The notes under the pieces: generated by a model | What the model saw: only the letters and a program-made list of their open reading frames with translations | Told to the model about the DNA's origin: nothing | The model's database searches: none | In this document: positions 24,057-32,073 of the stretch, one piece after another | How the letters are laid out: every line of letters begins with the position of its first letter | Position numbering within the stretch: the first letter of the stretch is position 1 | Source: Prevotellaceae bacterium | Lineage (GTDB): Bacteria > Bacteroidota > Bacteroidia > Bacteroidales > Bacteroidaceae | DNA length: 48,246 bases | Reading direction: 5' to 3' | NCBI GenBank assembly: GCA_015256945.1 | Contig: JABZLB010000019.1 | Location: forward strand, 1 to 48,246 | Made by a program: the position numbers and the translations under genes

Positions 24057-24779
24057 ATGAAAGCTTACCATTCTGTCTTCGTTTTTATTATCCTCATCAC
24101 TTGTACAATTGCCTCAAGTATTCACAGCTACCGTGCGACTGAAAGCAATATCATCAGGGATATGAATCAGGCTCTTGCCCAAACACTCAAGACGAAAACA
24201 GACGGTTATCTTACGCCCGATACCCTGTACGAGTATCGCCGTCACCTTCAGATTGACAGCCTTCGGCAGTCATCTTTCGTTTACTATGCGGTGAAAGGGC
24301 ATCATGATGGCCTGCAAAGCCGTAAGATAAAATGGCGTCAGCTCGAGTTCCAAAGCTATGCAAACTGCTCTGTTGCCACCGTTTTCGCGCTGTCTGACCA
24401 ACGGCTTTCGGGTCTTTTTGCGTCAGCAGCAGTATTATGGCTCATCCTTTCGATGAGCCTTGCCAGACGCCGACACACCGGCTTTAAAGTACTAGGGACG
24501 ATAGCGTACCACGAAGGGGATGGCGTTTTCTTCAATCTTCACCACCAGCCCATACACTTCACACCCATGCAGGAGCAGCTGATGACACTTTTCTTTCAGG
24601 CTTCCGATTTCAAACTTCCGAAAGAAATCATTTGTCAAAAGCTCTGGCCCAACAAGCCCGATGCCAGCGAAACACTCTACACTCTGATGAAACGCCTCAA
24701 ACCCATTGTTGAGGAGCAGGGCGGATTACATATTATTTGTGACAGGGGACGCAGCTATCAGCTTCAGAAGAAGCGATAA
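24057..24779 (+). CDS. Membrane-anchored winged-helix regulator
   Basis: The 240-residue protein has two hydrophobic helices at about 6-21 and 118-136 that enclose a roughly 95-residue segment, probably periplasmic. The stop-transfer sequence ARRRH (136-140) is followed by an OmpR/ToxR-type winged-helix domain at 143-236, with FTPMQEQLMTLFF, KEIICQKLWPN and DASETLYTLMKRLKPIVEE as the helix-turn-helix core and GRSYQL as the wing. No receiver domain or kinase is present, so it should act as a one-component trans-membrane sensor. An outer-membrane barrel gene starts 112 bp downstream with its own -7 box; the barrel is the obvious candidate target or partner. The topology is inferred from hydrophobicity only. 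Confidence 0.85.
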   Translation: MKAYHSVFVFIILITCTIASSIHSYRATESNIIRDMNQALAQTLKTKTDGYLTPDTLYEYRRHLQIDSLRQSSFVYYAVKGHHDGLQSRKIKWRQLEFQSYANCSVATVFALSDQRLSGLFASAAVLWLILSMSLARRRHTGFKVLGTIAYHEGDGVFFNLHHQPIHFTPMQEQLMTLFFQASDFKLPKEIICQKLWPNKPDASETLYTLMKRLKPIVEEQGGLHIICDRGRSYQLQKKR

Positions 24780-24867
24780 ACAGCTGATCCTCAAACATGT
24801 ATCTTCCTGACCATTAAATGTCAGGGAGATGTCAGTAAGGTTTTTCTTCCATTCTCTTATTGCCATT

Positions 24868-24875
24868 TATCTTTG
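24868..24875 (+). promoter_or_regulatory. -7 box of the outer-membrane barrel gene
   Basis: TATCTTTG lies 16 bp before the ATG at 24892. Because it is inside the 5' extension of the open frame, it favours 24892 over the ATG at 24829. Confidence 0.65.
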
Positions 24876-24891
24876 TGGCAAAAATCGTAAC

Positions 24892-26979
24892 ATGAAGAAA
24901 AACCTATTGTTATTTTTTACCCTTTTCATCAGTTCTGTTGAGACCTGGGCACAGAATGATTCTATCCCCACAAAGGATATACCCTTACCAGCCCCCGCCG
25001 ACTCTACCCTCACCCTACAGGAAGTTCATGTGAAAGCGGCGCGTATTATAACCCGAAACGACGGCCGCGTTTATTTTCCATCGGCAAAAGCCAAGGAGGC
25101 CGCGGCAAACAGTTACGGCTTGTTAGCCCGTATCGGACTGCCTCATGTCAGGATTGACGAAATAAAACATACGGTTACGGCACTGAATAACCTCGGTACT
25201 GTCCAACTCCGACTCAATGGAGCCATTGCCTCACAAACAGACATCATCAGTCTTGACCCCAAAACCATACTTCATATCCACTTTATTGACCATCCGGGGC
25301 TGCGCTACGGAGAAGACGTCGCCTACGTCATCAACATCGTTACGCATCGTACCGAAACGGGCTACAACGCGGGAGCCGACCTCACCAACGCCCTTACCAC
25401 CTACAACGGACATAATACGGTTTATACCAATCTGGCACACCGAAACTCTGAATGGGGACTAAACTACGACCTTGGCTATCAGGATGCCCGAGGCGGACAG
25501 TCGGAAGAGCTGGCTGATTATCTGCTAAACAACGGTACACACCATATAGTTTCGCGAACATCTCAGGATACACGCATGCGCGAATTTGACAATAAAGTAC
25601 AACTAAAATACAGCCTTACCGACTCGCTCGACAACGTATTCCAGGTACGGTTATCGAGTGATTTCAGTCACGAGCCCACTGATTTAACGCACACGTTAGT
25701 CAGTGAGGGAACCTCATCCTATCTGTCATTGCAGAAGCACGCTTCCCTATCGTTCAGTCCTTCACTCGACCTCTACCTTACACGCCGTCTGGGAAGCCGA
25801 CGCTCGCTTACTGCAAACCTCGTCGTTACCCACATCAACACAGACGAGAATCACTATAACGACGAAGGCGGGCCGTATGAATTCTCTGTACATGGCAACG
25901 TATGGTCACTCCTTTCAGAGGCTATTTACGAAACCAAACTAAAGCCTTTTACGCTGTCGGCCGGGTATAAAGGACTCTTGAAATATACGTACAACAGCTA
26001 TACGGGCGACGTACTCTCTACCACTCCCATCCATAATGGCAGTGCTTACCTGTATGTTGAGGCCCTGGGAAAAGTGTCAAAACTAAGCTACTCGGCTGGT
26101 GCAGGCATGACCCTTCTCGGTTATCGCCAGCACGAACACCGATATAACTTCTGGCTCTTCCGGCCGAAAATCACAGTCAGCTACCAGCCTGTCGCGCCGC
26201 TCACCTTGAAGTATGGCTTTGAGATAAACCCCTTCGTCAGCCGCGTAGCCATGATTAGCAACACGGCTATCCGACAGGGAAGCAGAGAGTGGTCGGTAGG
26301 AAGTCCTGACCTTAAACCAAACCGACGTACCGAACACACTCTTGATGCCACCCTGACGCTGCCGCGCCTTACCGCCAATTTAAACGTTATGTACTGGGCT
26401 GACCACAACTGTAATATGGCTCTTTATACACGGTCGGCCGACGATCACTTCTATTATACGCAAAAAAATCAGAAAGGAATTGACATGCTTTACTGCACGG
26501 CCTATGCACAATATCAGCTTATTCCTGACAAGCTTTCGTGCTTTCTGGCAGGCTACATCAACCATTTTGCCAATCATGGCGACAATTATGAGCACCGCTA
26601 CACAGCCTTTAACTATAACATACAGGCAACAGCCTATCTGGGACGATGGACTATAAGTCTCACGGCTGACAATGGATGGCGCGCCATGGAAGGCGAAACC
26701 ATTATACGGCAAGGGGCACAATGCGTGCTCAATTGCTCCTATCGTATGGGGCCGTGCACGCTGTCGCTGATGTGGCTCAACCCTTTCAGCCACCGCATAA
26801 GAGAATATCATCCCGAGTTAGTGAACCGTTTTCTTCACCGTCAGTATAGCAACAGTTCTACCGATAGCGGCAACCAACTTTCCCTCTCTTTCGTATGGCG
26901 ACTGCAGAAAGGGCACCGTTCACGAGCCGTTACGCGAACATTGAACAACCGCGACACCGAAAACGGTATTATGAAATAA
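24892..26979 (+). CDS. TonB-dependent-receptor-like outer-membrane beta-barrel protein
   Basis: The protein begins with a signal peptide (MKKNLLLFFTLFISSVETWA-Q). Next comes a short linker and a TonB-box-like LTLQEVHVKA. A plug-like domain of about 120 residues follows, with VQLRLNG, a segment that in this family reads VLVNGV or similar, and LRYGEDVAYVINIVTHR. The rest (about 150-695) consists of alternating amphipathic strands of an outer-membrane beta-barrel, consistent with the OMP_b-brl_3 group. The usual N-terminal carboxypeptidase-like domain is missing. It follows the membrane wHTH regulator and precedes a small exported protein by 13 bp. The substrate is unknown. By eye these three genes are more GC-rich than their neighbours. 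Confidence 0.8.
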   Translation: MKKNLLLFFTLFISSVETWAQNDSIPTKDIPLPAPADSTLTLQEVHVKAARIITRNDGRVYFPSAKAKEAAANSYGLLARIGLPHVRIDEIKHTVTALNNLGTVQLRLNGAIASQTDIISLDPKTILHIHFIDHPGLRYGEDVAYVINIVTHRTETGYNAGADLTNALTTYNGHNTVYTNLAHRNSEWGLNYDLGYQDARGGQSEELADYLLNNGTHHIVSRTSQDTRMREFDNKVQLKYSLTDSLDNVFQVRLSSDFSHEPTDLTHTLVSEGTSSYLSLQKHASLSFSPSLDLYLTRRLGSRRSLTANLVVTHINTDENHYNDEGGPYEFSVHGNVWSLLSEAIYETKLKPFTLSAGYKGLLKYTYNSYTGDVLSTTPIHNGSAYLYVEALGKVSKLSYSAGAGMTLLGYRQHEHRYNFWLFRPKITVSYQPVAPLTLKYGFEINPFVSRVAMISNTAIRQGSREWSVGSPDLKPNRRTEHTLDATLTLPRLTANLNVMYWADHNCNMALYTRSADDHFYYTQKNQKGIDMLYCTAYAQYQLIPDKLSCFLAGYINHFANHGDNYEHRYTAFNYNIQATAYLGRWTISLTADNGWRAMEGETIIRQGAQCVLNCSYRMGPCTLSLMWLNPFSHRIREYHPELVNRFLHRQYSNSSTDSGNQLSLSFVWRLQKGHRSRAVTRTLNNRDTENGIMK

Positions 26980-26992
26980 CGTTATCCGAACC

Positions 26993-27532
26993 ATGAAAAA
27001 GCTTTTATCCGTGATGCTGCTTCTGGCAACATTAACCATTATTGCCAATATAAGTATGAGAAAAGAAGATGAACGGCCTGAACCCACGAAATTTCAGGAA
27101 GCCATGAATTTTGCAAACTTCAATACCTATACCGACAATGACCTCAACTATACATTCTCCTACCCTTCGTTTTTCAAAGAAAGCAGTGAAGCATGGTACG
27201 GTACGGGACATGTTAGTTTTTCGTATCATAACAATGGTATCAACCTGATCATGACATGCCGCGTACTTCCAAAGCGTGTCATTACATGCAAAGACAGCAG
27301 TTTTACCACAAGCCAGGCTATGCAAGACTTTAGCGAATATGTCAGCTTAAGCCGTGGAGTGTTGCGCGAAAACTGCTGGTATGTCCTTACATTCTGCTAT
27401 CCCAGGGGATACCGTAAAGCCGTATCGCGTATTATTTCCCGGGTAATATCATGGCAAGCAGAGCCTCCCCGACATTTAATTACCAACCCTCCTATGATGC
27501 CACAACACGATAAGCCCTACACTAAACATTGA
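26993..27532 (+). CDS. Small exported protein of unknown function
   Basis: The 179-residue product has an N-terminal hydrophobic segment (3-19) that can serve as a signal peptide or membrane anchor. A mature domain (about 30-160) contains LNYTFSYPSFFKESSEAW and VSFSYHNNGINLIMTCRV, a pattern like that of exported PsbP/MOG1-type or TIGR-like surface folds; this likeness is weak. Two cysteines near 86 and 97 could form a disulphide. It starts 13 bp after the barrel gene and is almost certainly in the same transcript, so a role with that barrel is likely. A strong bidirectional terminator follows. Confidence 0.75.
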   Translation: MKKLLSVMLLLATLTIIANISMRKEDERPEPTKFQEAMNFANFNTYTDNDLNYTFSYPSFFKESSEAWYGTGHVSFSYHNNGINLIMTCRVLPKRVITCKDSSFTTSQAMQDFSEYVSLSRGVLRENCWYVLTFCYPRGYRKAVSRIISRVISWQAEPPRHLITNPPMMPQHDKPYTKH

Positions 27533-27548
27533 AAAAACATCATAAAAA

Positions 27549-27591
27549 AAGAAGAGCACAGGAGGGGTTTTATCCCTATTGTGCTCTTCTT
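27549..27591. terminator. Bidirectional terminator
   Basis: AAGAAGAGCACA (27549-27560) pairs perfectly with TGTGCTCTTCTT (27580-27591), with AGGGG/CCCT pairing inside. It lies between the convergent 26993 gene and hcp. Confidence 0.92.
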
Positions 27592-27611
27592 ACAATATAA
27601 AGCTGTAAATA

Positions 27612-29267
27612 TCAGCTCAATACAAAGTTCTTAACATCTTCTTCTACCGTAGAGATACCAGCCAAACCAAAGTTGTCAATCAACACTTTAAGCACACCTT
27701 CTGAAACGAAAGCCGGCAGCGTTGGGCCGATATGGATATTCTTCACACCCAGACTTAACAGAGCTAACAGCACAATAACTGCCTTCTGTTCGTACCAGGC
27801 AATGTTGAAGAAGATAGGAAGGTCGTTAATATCGTTGGCTCCGAATATCTCTTTTAACTTCAAAGCGACTACCGCCCACGAATAAGAGTCGTTACACTGA
27901 CCTGCATCAAGTACACGGGGTATGCCGTTGATGTCACCCAAATTAAGCTTATTATACTTATATTTTGCACAGCCGCTGGTTAAAATAACAGTATCTTTGG
28001 GCAACGCTTCTGCAAAATCGGTATAATAATTACGACTCTTCATACGACCGTCGCAACCGCTCATCACAACAAATTTCTTAATAGCCCCACTCTTTACAGC
28101 CTCAACAACCTTGTCGGCAAGGGCGAAAACCTGTGCATGTGCAAAGCCACCCACGATCTCTCCATGCTCTATTTCAGTAGGTGCTTCACAAGTCTGTGCC
28201 AGCTTAATCACCTCTGAGAAGTCCTTATGACCGTTAGCTTGCGTAGGAATATATTTCCAACCTGGGAACCCTGTCGAGTTCGTGGTAAACACTTTATCAT
28301 TATACGAGGCGTTCTTGGCAGGCGGAACGATACAGTTCGTTGTGAAAATGATTGGACCATTAAAGGTTGCAAACTCCTCCTTTTGCTGCCACCAGGCATT
28401 ACCGTAGTTGCCAACGAGGTTGCTATACTTCTTTAACCGTGGGTAATAATGGGCGGGAAGCATCTCACCATGTGTATAAACATCAACCCCTGTACCCTGT
28501 GTTTGCTCAAGCAGGTCTTCAATATCGTGCAGATCATGACCCGAAATAAGAATACCCGGACGCTTGCCTACCCCAATGTTTACTTTGGTAAGTTCGGGGT
28601 TTCCATAGCTTTCGGTATTGGCTTTATCGAGCAGAGCCATTACGTCAACACCATATTTGCCGGTTTCTAACACCGTAGCAAGTAGCGTTTGCTGATCGGC
28701 ATCAGGATTTGAGATGACGGCAAGAGCCTTCATTATAAAGTTAATAATATCCTCCTGACGATACCCTAAGCGTGCAGCATGCTCGTAATAGGCTGCCATA
28801 CCTTTCAGTCCGAGGATTGTAAGTTCCTTTAAAGAGCGCTGGTCAGCATTGGTATTGCGCAGAATACCTTCACGATTTCCTTCAGCCAAATAATCGGCCT
28901 TCTCACCACCCCACTTCACTTCCTGATAATCGGGCAGCGATACTTTAGCAGCCATGGCCGTATCAAGTAGCTGACGTTTTAAGGCAAGTGCCTTGTCAAC
29001 CCGGCCAAGAAGTGCATCATCATCAAAGTTAGCATTTGTAATGCAGGCAAAAAGGCCATCGACAATACTATCGCCTGCCTTTTGTTTATCGTAGGACACA
29101 CCTGCCTCATTCAACGCATGACCTATTGTACCCAGGCCGCGAACAACACTGATAAGCAAATCTTGCCAACGTGATGTTTCAGGCAACTTTCCACAAACAC
29201 CGCGAACGGTACATCCCGTTCCCTTAGCAGTTTCCTGACATTGGAAACAAAACATCTGATTTTCCAT
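27612..29267 (-). CDS. hcp: Hybrid cluster protein (hydroxylamine reductase, NO reductase)
   Basis: Hcp is a cytosolic iron-sulfur protein that reduces hydroxylamine and, in several bacteria, nitric oxide under anaerobic nitrosative stress. The N-terminal cysteines Cys7, Cys10, Cys19 and Cys25 (C-x2-C-x8-C-x5-C) bind the [4Fe-4S] cluster in the form usual for strict anaerobes. Ligands of the hybrid cluster are seen in ISGHDLHD, THGEMLPAHYYP, FTTNCIVPP, SGCDGR and LTSGCAKYKYNKL ... LDAGQCNDSYSW. The open frame starts at 29348, but that lies upstream of the promoter. The ATG at 29267 (MENQMFCFQC) gives 551 residues, the family length. Its promoter has a Crp/Fnr-like site at 29342-29355. The electron donor hcr is not adjacent. 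Confidence 0.96.
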   Translation of the reverse strand: MENQMFCFQCQETAKGTGCTVRGVCGKLPETSRWQDLLISVVRGLGTIGHALNEAGVSYDKQKAGDSIVDGLFACITNANFDDDALLGRVDKALALKRQLLDTAMAAKVSLPDYQEVKWGGEKADYLAEGNREGILRNTNADQRSLKELTILGLKGMAAYYEHAARLGYRQEDIINFIMKALAVISNPDADQQTLLATVLETGKYGVDVMALLDKANTESYGNPELTKVNIGVGKRPGILISGHDLHDIEDLLEQTQGTGVDVYTHGEMLPAHYYPRLKKYSNLVGNYGNAWWQQKEEFATFNGPIIFTTNCIVPPAKNASYNDKVFTTNSTGFPGWKYIPTQANGHKDFSEVIKLAQTCEAPTEIEHGEIVGGFAHAQVFALADKVVEAVKSGAIKKFVVMSGCDGRMKSRNYYTDFAEALPKDTVILTSGCAKYKYNKLNLGDINGIPRVLDAGQCNDSYSWAVVALKLKEIFGANDINDLPIFFNIAWYEQKAVIVLLALLSLGVKNIHIGPTLPAFVSEGVLKVLIDNFGLAGISTVEEDVKNFVLS

Positions 29268-29310
29268 TCCTATTATAATTCTGTTTTTGATAATTACGTT
29301 TAACTGGGTG

Positions 29311-29318
29311 CAAAGGTA
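29311..29318 (-). promoter_or_regulatory. -7 box of hcp
   Basis: TACCTTTG on the minus strand, about 43 bp before the chosen ATG at 29267. Confidence 0.75.
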
Positions 29319-29341
29319 GTACCGGCAAAAACGATGAAATA

Positions 29342-29355
29342 GTAACAAATGTGAC
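29342..29355 (-). promoter_or_regulatory. Putative Crp/Fnr (HcpR-like) operator of hcp
   Basis: Read on the minus strand the site is GTCACATTTGTTAC, an imperfect palindrome. Thirteen of 14 bases match the site ahead of the RIC gene, including an identical run CACATTTGTTAC. Its end is 23 bp from the -7 box. Confidence 0.65.
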
Positions 29356-29519
29356 GACAGATAGTTAAAACGAGTTAAAACAAACGTAAGCTTAAAACAG
29401 GATTAAAGTTATAACGAAACAAAATACAAACATAACATCATGAATATAAAGACAACACAGTTCTATCGTAGGAATAACAGATATAAAGCAGCAGGCAAAT
29501 TCAGATACAGAAGAAATTA

Positions 29520-30075
29520 TTTTGTAAAATTATTTGGTCGTTTTTTAACACTTGAAAAATGCTGCTTTTAGAACAAAACAACCTCATACTCCTGACGTTT
29601 ATGGCAAAACGGACAAGATATGATAACCCGGACATACTATTTTGCACTGTGTAAGTCTGCACAACAGTAAATCCATACAAAGAATATATACTTTTTTTGC
29701 CTTTACGGCACTATTGATGCGTCTTTACGATGTAATTGTCGGACGATTACATCGTAATCGTCGCGCCTTTACGACGTAATCGTCTGACCTTTACGTCGTA
29801 AAGGGAAGAGGATTGTGCCGTAAAGAGAATGACAGAATTATGCAGTCGGAAAATTTTACAACAAAAAACAACTTGCCTCTGCGCATAAAACATCGGCAAT
29901 CAGGCCGTAATTCCACACAAAAACAGGCGTTCTTCTTCTATAAAAATGTACAAAAGGAACATAAACTACTGAATAGCAATCATTTACAAACAAGCTCATT
30001 TTGCGCTCATACGCAGGCAAGCAGTCGTGATGGACAAAATAACGCAACCACGAAGAGGGTTTTGTAAAATTATTT
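29520..30075. repeat. Copy A of a long dispersed intergenic repeat
   Basis: TTTTGTAAAATTATTT occurs as an exact 16-bp direct repeat at both ends (29520-29535 and 30060-30075). The right third, with CTCATTTTGCGC and CAAAATAACGCAA, lines up with 42500-42555 (CTCATTTTTCGCG and CAAATAACGCAA). The left part lines up more loosely. The middle holds the 115-bp core at 29706-29820. The spacer 29349-30087 contains no gene that I can support; the 84-codon ORF at 29813 lies wholly inside the repeat. Confidence 0.6.
29701..29825. repeat. Four-unit, 22-bp-period palindrome array, copy A
   Basis: TTACGATGTAA, TTACATCGTAA, TTACGACGTAA and TTACGTCGTAA start at 29725, 29747, 29769 and 29791, exactly 22 bp apart. 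CTTTACGGCAC (29701-29711) and GTGCCGTAAAG (29815-29825) form an 11-bp inverted repeat around them. Units 1 and 2 pair with each other over 16 bp (one mismatch), and units 3 and 4 over 14 bp. Confidence 0.95.
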
Positions 30076-30087
30076 CAGCATAATCAT

Positions 30088-30657
30088 TTACTTATCCCCA
30101 CCCTCTATTTTCCTGATAACACGGGCAGGATTGCCTGCCGCTAACACCCCATCGGGTATGTCGTGCGTGACTACCGACCCCGCCCCTATGGTTGAACCGC
30201 TGCCAATTCTCACGCCCGGCAAAACCGTAACATTGCCACCTATCCACACATTATCGCCAACGTGTATGGGCAACGCTTTCTGAATATCGGCATTTCGACG
30301 TTCAACATCGAGTGGATGGATAGCGGTATAGAACGAACAATTAGGCCCGATATAGACATGATGACCAAAGATAACACGATTCTCATCGAGGATAGTAAGA
30401 TTGAAATTGGCAAAAAAGTAATTACCAACCTCAATATTTTTGCCAAAGTCGCAATGGAAAGGCGTATTGACATTAAGCGCAGAACCCGCCTTTCCAAATA
30501 ACTGACGTATGCGTTCGTTACGCTCATCGCGACGCGAAGGCGGTATTTGATTTATCTCATAACAAGCCTGTTCACACTGGTAAAGCTCGTTAATCATCTG
30601 GCTGTCGCCTCGTGCGGCATACCATTCGCCTGCACGTTGCTGCTCTCGTATGGTCAT
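30088..30657 (-). CDS. Sugar O-acetyltransferase (maltose/galactoside acetyltransferase, NodL-LacA-Maa type)
   Basis: The product transfers acetyl from acetyl-CoA to a sugar hydroxyl. A helical N-terminal Mac domain (about 4-60: REQQRAGEWYAARGDSQM) precedes a left-handed beta-helix of hexapeptide repeats (about 70-183). Catalytic His is in FYTAIHPLDVERR. The typical end IGAGSVVTHDIPDGVLAAGNPARVIRKI is complete. The ORF is open to 30750, but that overlaps the preceding gene; the ATG at 30657 (MTIREQQ) gives the usual 189 residues. It follows the 30686-31264 gene by 28 bp on the same strand and is probably co-transcribed. The acceptor sugar is not identifiable. Confidence 0.9.
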   Translation of the reverse strand: MTIREQQRAGEWYAARGDSQMINELYQCEQACYEINQIPPSRRDERNERIRQLFGKAGSALNVNTPFHCDFGKNIEVGNYFFANFNLTILDENRVIFGHHVYIGPNCSFYTAIHPLDVERRNADIQKALPIHVGDNVWIGGNVTVLPGVRIGSGSTIGAGSVVTHDIPDGVLAAGNPARVIRKIEGGDK

Positions 30658-30685
30658 AGTGATTGAAAACTGTGGTGTTTTTTGC

Positions 30686-31264
30686 CTACCTTGATTCAGA
30701 AGGAGCGTTGCTCTTATTGCCCATTCCTCCAAAAGCCTTGCGGTAAGCACTGATTATGGGATGCGTATTGCTGCCATCGAGCCGGTTAAAAAGGTTACGT
30801 AAATGGCGTAACTTTTTCTTCTCTCTGCGGGCACTGGAACTTAAAAGAGAAGCCAGACTAAACCGAATGCCTGTTATGGGATTGTTCAATTCATACTCAA
30901 TACGGTCGGCTTTCGTCCATCTGATGCCCCACTTTCCCCGATTATCCGAAGTGATACCATACACAACTACTTCGTCAATTGCATTAAATTTTTTAATAAC
31001 AGGAATAGAATCTTCGACGTATTTTTGCGGAATAGTAAGCGTAATATATCCGGCCTTACTGATAACAAGCGTATCAAAACGTTCAGGAATAACAGCTTCT
31101 CCAAGAAGATTAGTTGTATCGGTCTGTTGTCTGTCAATGCTTATCGAAGCACCTTTTAGCGGCTGACGCAATTCGGGATCGAAAACAAGAATATGCCTTT
31201 GCGCGCTCACCGGACCCGGTATAAGAAGCCATAGGAAAATGAAAATAAAATAAAACTTTTTCAT
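30686..31264 (-). CDS. Exported protein with a carboxypeptidase-regulatory-like domain
   Basis: The start chosen is the ATG at 31264 (MKKFYFIFIFLWLL), which gives a clear signal peptide ending PVSAQ. The longer frame to 31303 would lie upstream of the -7 box at 31286. Residues about 22-95 form a CarboxypepD_reg-like beta-sandwich (ILVFDPELRQPLKGASISID ... LVISKAGYITLTIP), the module used by Bacteroidetes surface proteins. The C-terminal part (100-192) is basic, with ASLLSSSARREKKKLRHLRNLF, and unlike a known enzyme. Similar proteins are annotated as hypothetical. It precedes the acetyltransferase gene in a likely two-gene unit. Confidence 0.78.
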   Translation of the reverse strand: MKKFYFIFIFLWLLIPGPVSAQRHILVFDPELRQPLKGASISIDRQQTDTTNLLGEAVIPERFDTLVISKAGYITLTIPQKYVEDSIPVIKKFNAIDEVVVYGITSDNRGKWGIRWTKADRIEYELNNPITGIRFSLASLLSSSARREKKKLRHLRNLFNRLDGSNTHPIISAYRKAFGGMGNKSNAPSESR

Positions 31265-31285
31265 ATCTGCCAGTATGTAACCATG

Positions 31286-31293
31286 CAAAAGTA
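31286..31293 (-). promoter_or_regulatory. -7 box of the 31264 minus-strand unit
   Basis: TACTTTTG on the minus strand, 21 bp before the ATG at 31264. Confidence 0.6.
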
Positions 31294-31401
31294 ACAAAAA
31301 CAAGCCGATTAGGTGCTAATGGGACATCCAACTTGTAACTATTTAACGTTTTGCATTTCCAAAAACCGCATTAATTATATGCCTGTTTATCAAAAAAGAC
31401 G

Positions 31402-31409
31402 TAACTTTG
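31402..31409 (+). promoter_or_regulatory. -7 box of the purH-mre operon
   Basis: TAACTTTG lies 30 bp before the ATG at 31440. It is the only -7 box I see before the six-gene operon that runs to 37948. Confidence 0.7.
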
Positions 31410-31439
31410 CGCAATATAAGGTAAAGTTAACGCACAAAT

Positions 31440-32039
31440 ATGGCTGAAAAAAGAAAAATAAGAACTGCGCTCATCTCTGTGTTCCACAAGGACGGTTTAG
31501 AGGATATTCTTGCAAAACTGAATGAGGAAGGCGTAAAGTTTCTGAGCACAGGAGGCACGCAACAGTTTATCGAAAGCTTAGGATATAACTGTCAGAAGGT
31601 AGAGGATGTCACTACTTACCCATCGATATTGGGAGGCCGTGTAAAAACACTACATCCGAAAATATTCGGTGGAATACTTGCCAGAAGAAGCAACACCAGT
31701 GACCAGGAGCATGTAAGGGAATATCAGATACCCGAGATTGACCTTGTCATTGTTGACCTTTATCCTTTCGAACAGACTGTGGCCAGCGGGGCTTCTGAAC
31801 AGGATATTATTGAGAAAATTGACATTGGCGGCATCTCTCTCATCCGTGCCGGTGCCAAAAACTTCAACGATGTGGTTATCGTGCCGAGCAAAGCAGAATA
31901 CCCTGTGCTGCTTGACATTCTGAACAAAAAGGGTGCTGAAACCGACATTGAAGACCGAAGGATATTCGCTGAGCGTGCATTCGGTGTAAGTAGTCATTAC
32001 GATACTGCCATCCACAGCTGGTTTGCAGAATCAAAGTAA
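31440..32039 (+). CDS. purH: Stand-alone IMP cyclohydrolase (N-terminal domain of PurH)
   Basis: The 199-residue protein is the MGS-like IMP cyclohydrolase domain that closes FAICAR to IMP in the last step of purine synthesis. Characteristic segments are ALISVFHKDG, KFLSTGGTQQFI, the YPSILGGRVKTLHPKIFGGIL block, IDLVIVDLYPFEQTVA, and IDIGGISLIRAGAKN. The AICAR formyltransferase domain, normally fused behind it to give about 510 residues, is absent, and the stop is followed by mreB, so the missing half must be encoded elsewhere. It is the first gene of the rod-shape operon, 34 bp ahead of mreB. Confidence 0.93.
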   Translation: MAEKRKIRTALISVFHKDGLEDILAKLNEEGVKFLSTGGTQQFIESLGYNCQKVEDVTTYPSILGGRVKTLHPKIFGGILARRSNTSDQEHVREYQIPEIDLVIVDLYPFEQTVASGASEQDIIEKIDIGGISLIRAGAKNFNDVVIVPSKAEYPVLLDILNKKGAETDIEDRRIFAERAFGVSSHYDTAIHSWFAESK

Positions 32040-32073
32040 ACAAGAATATAACAATAAAAGAAATAGTTTTCAA

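Noticed and set aside
29725..29801. Possible CRISPR array
   Set aside because: The period is 22 bp with 11-bp conserved palindromes; there are no spacers of CRISPR length, no leader and no cas genes.
29813..30067. 84-codon plus-strand ORF
   Set aside because: It lies wholly within dispersed repeat copy A, and the aligned copy B has no matching reading frame.
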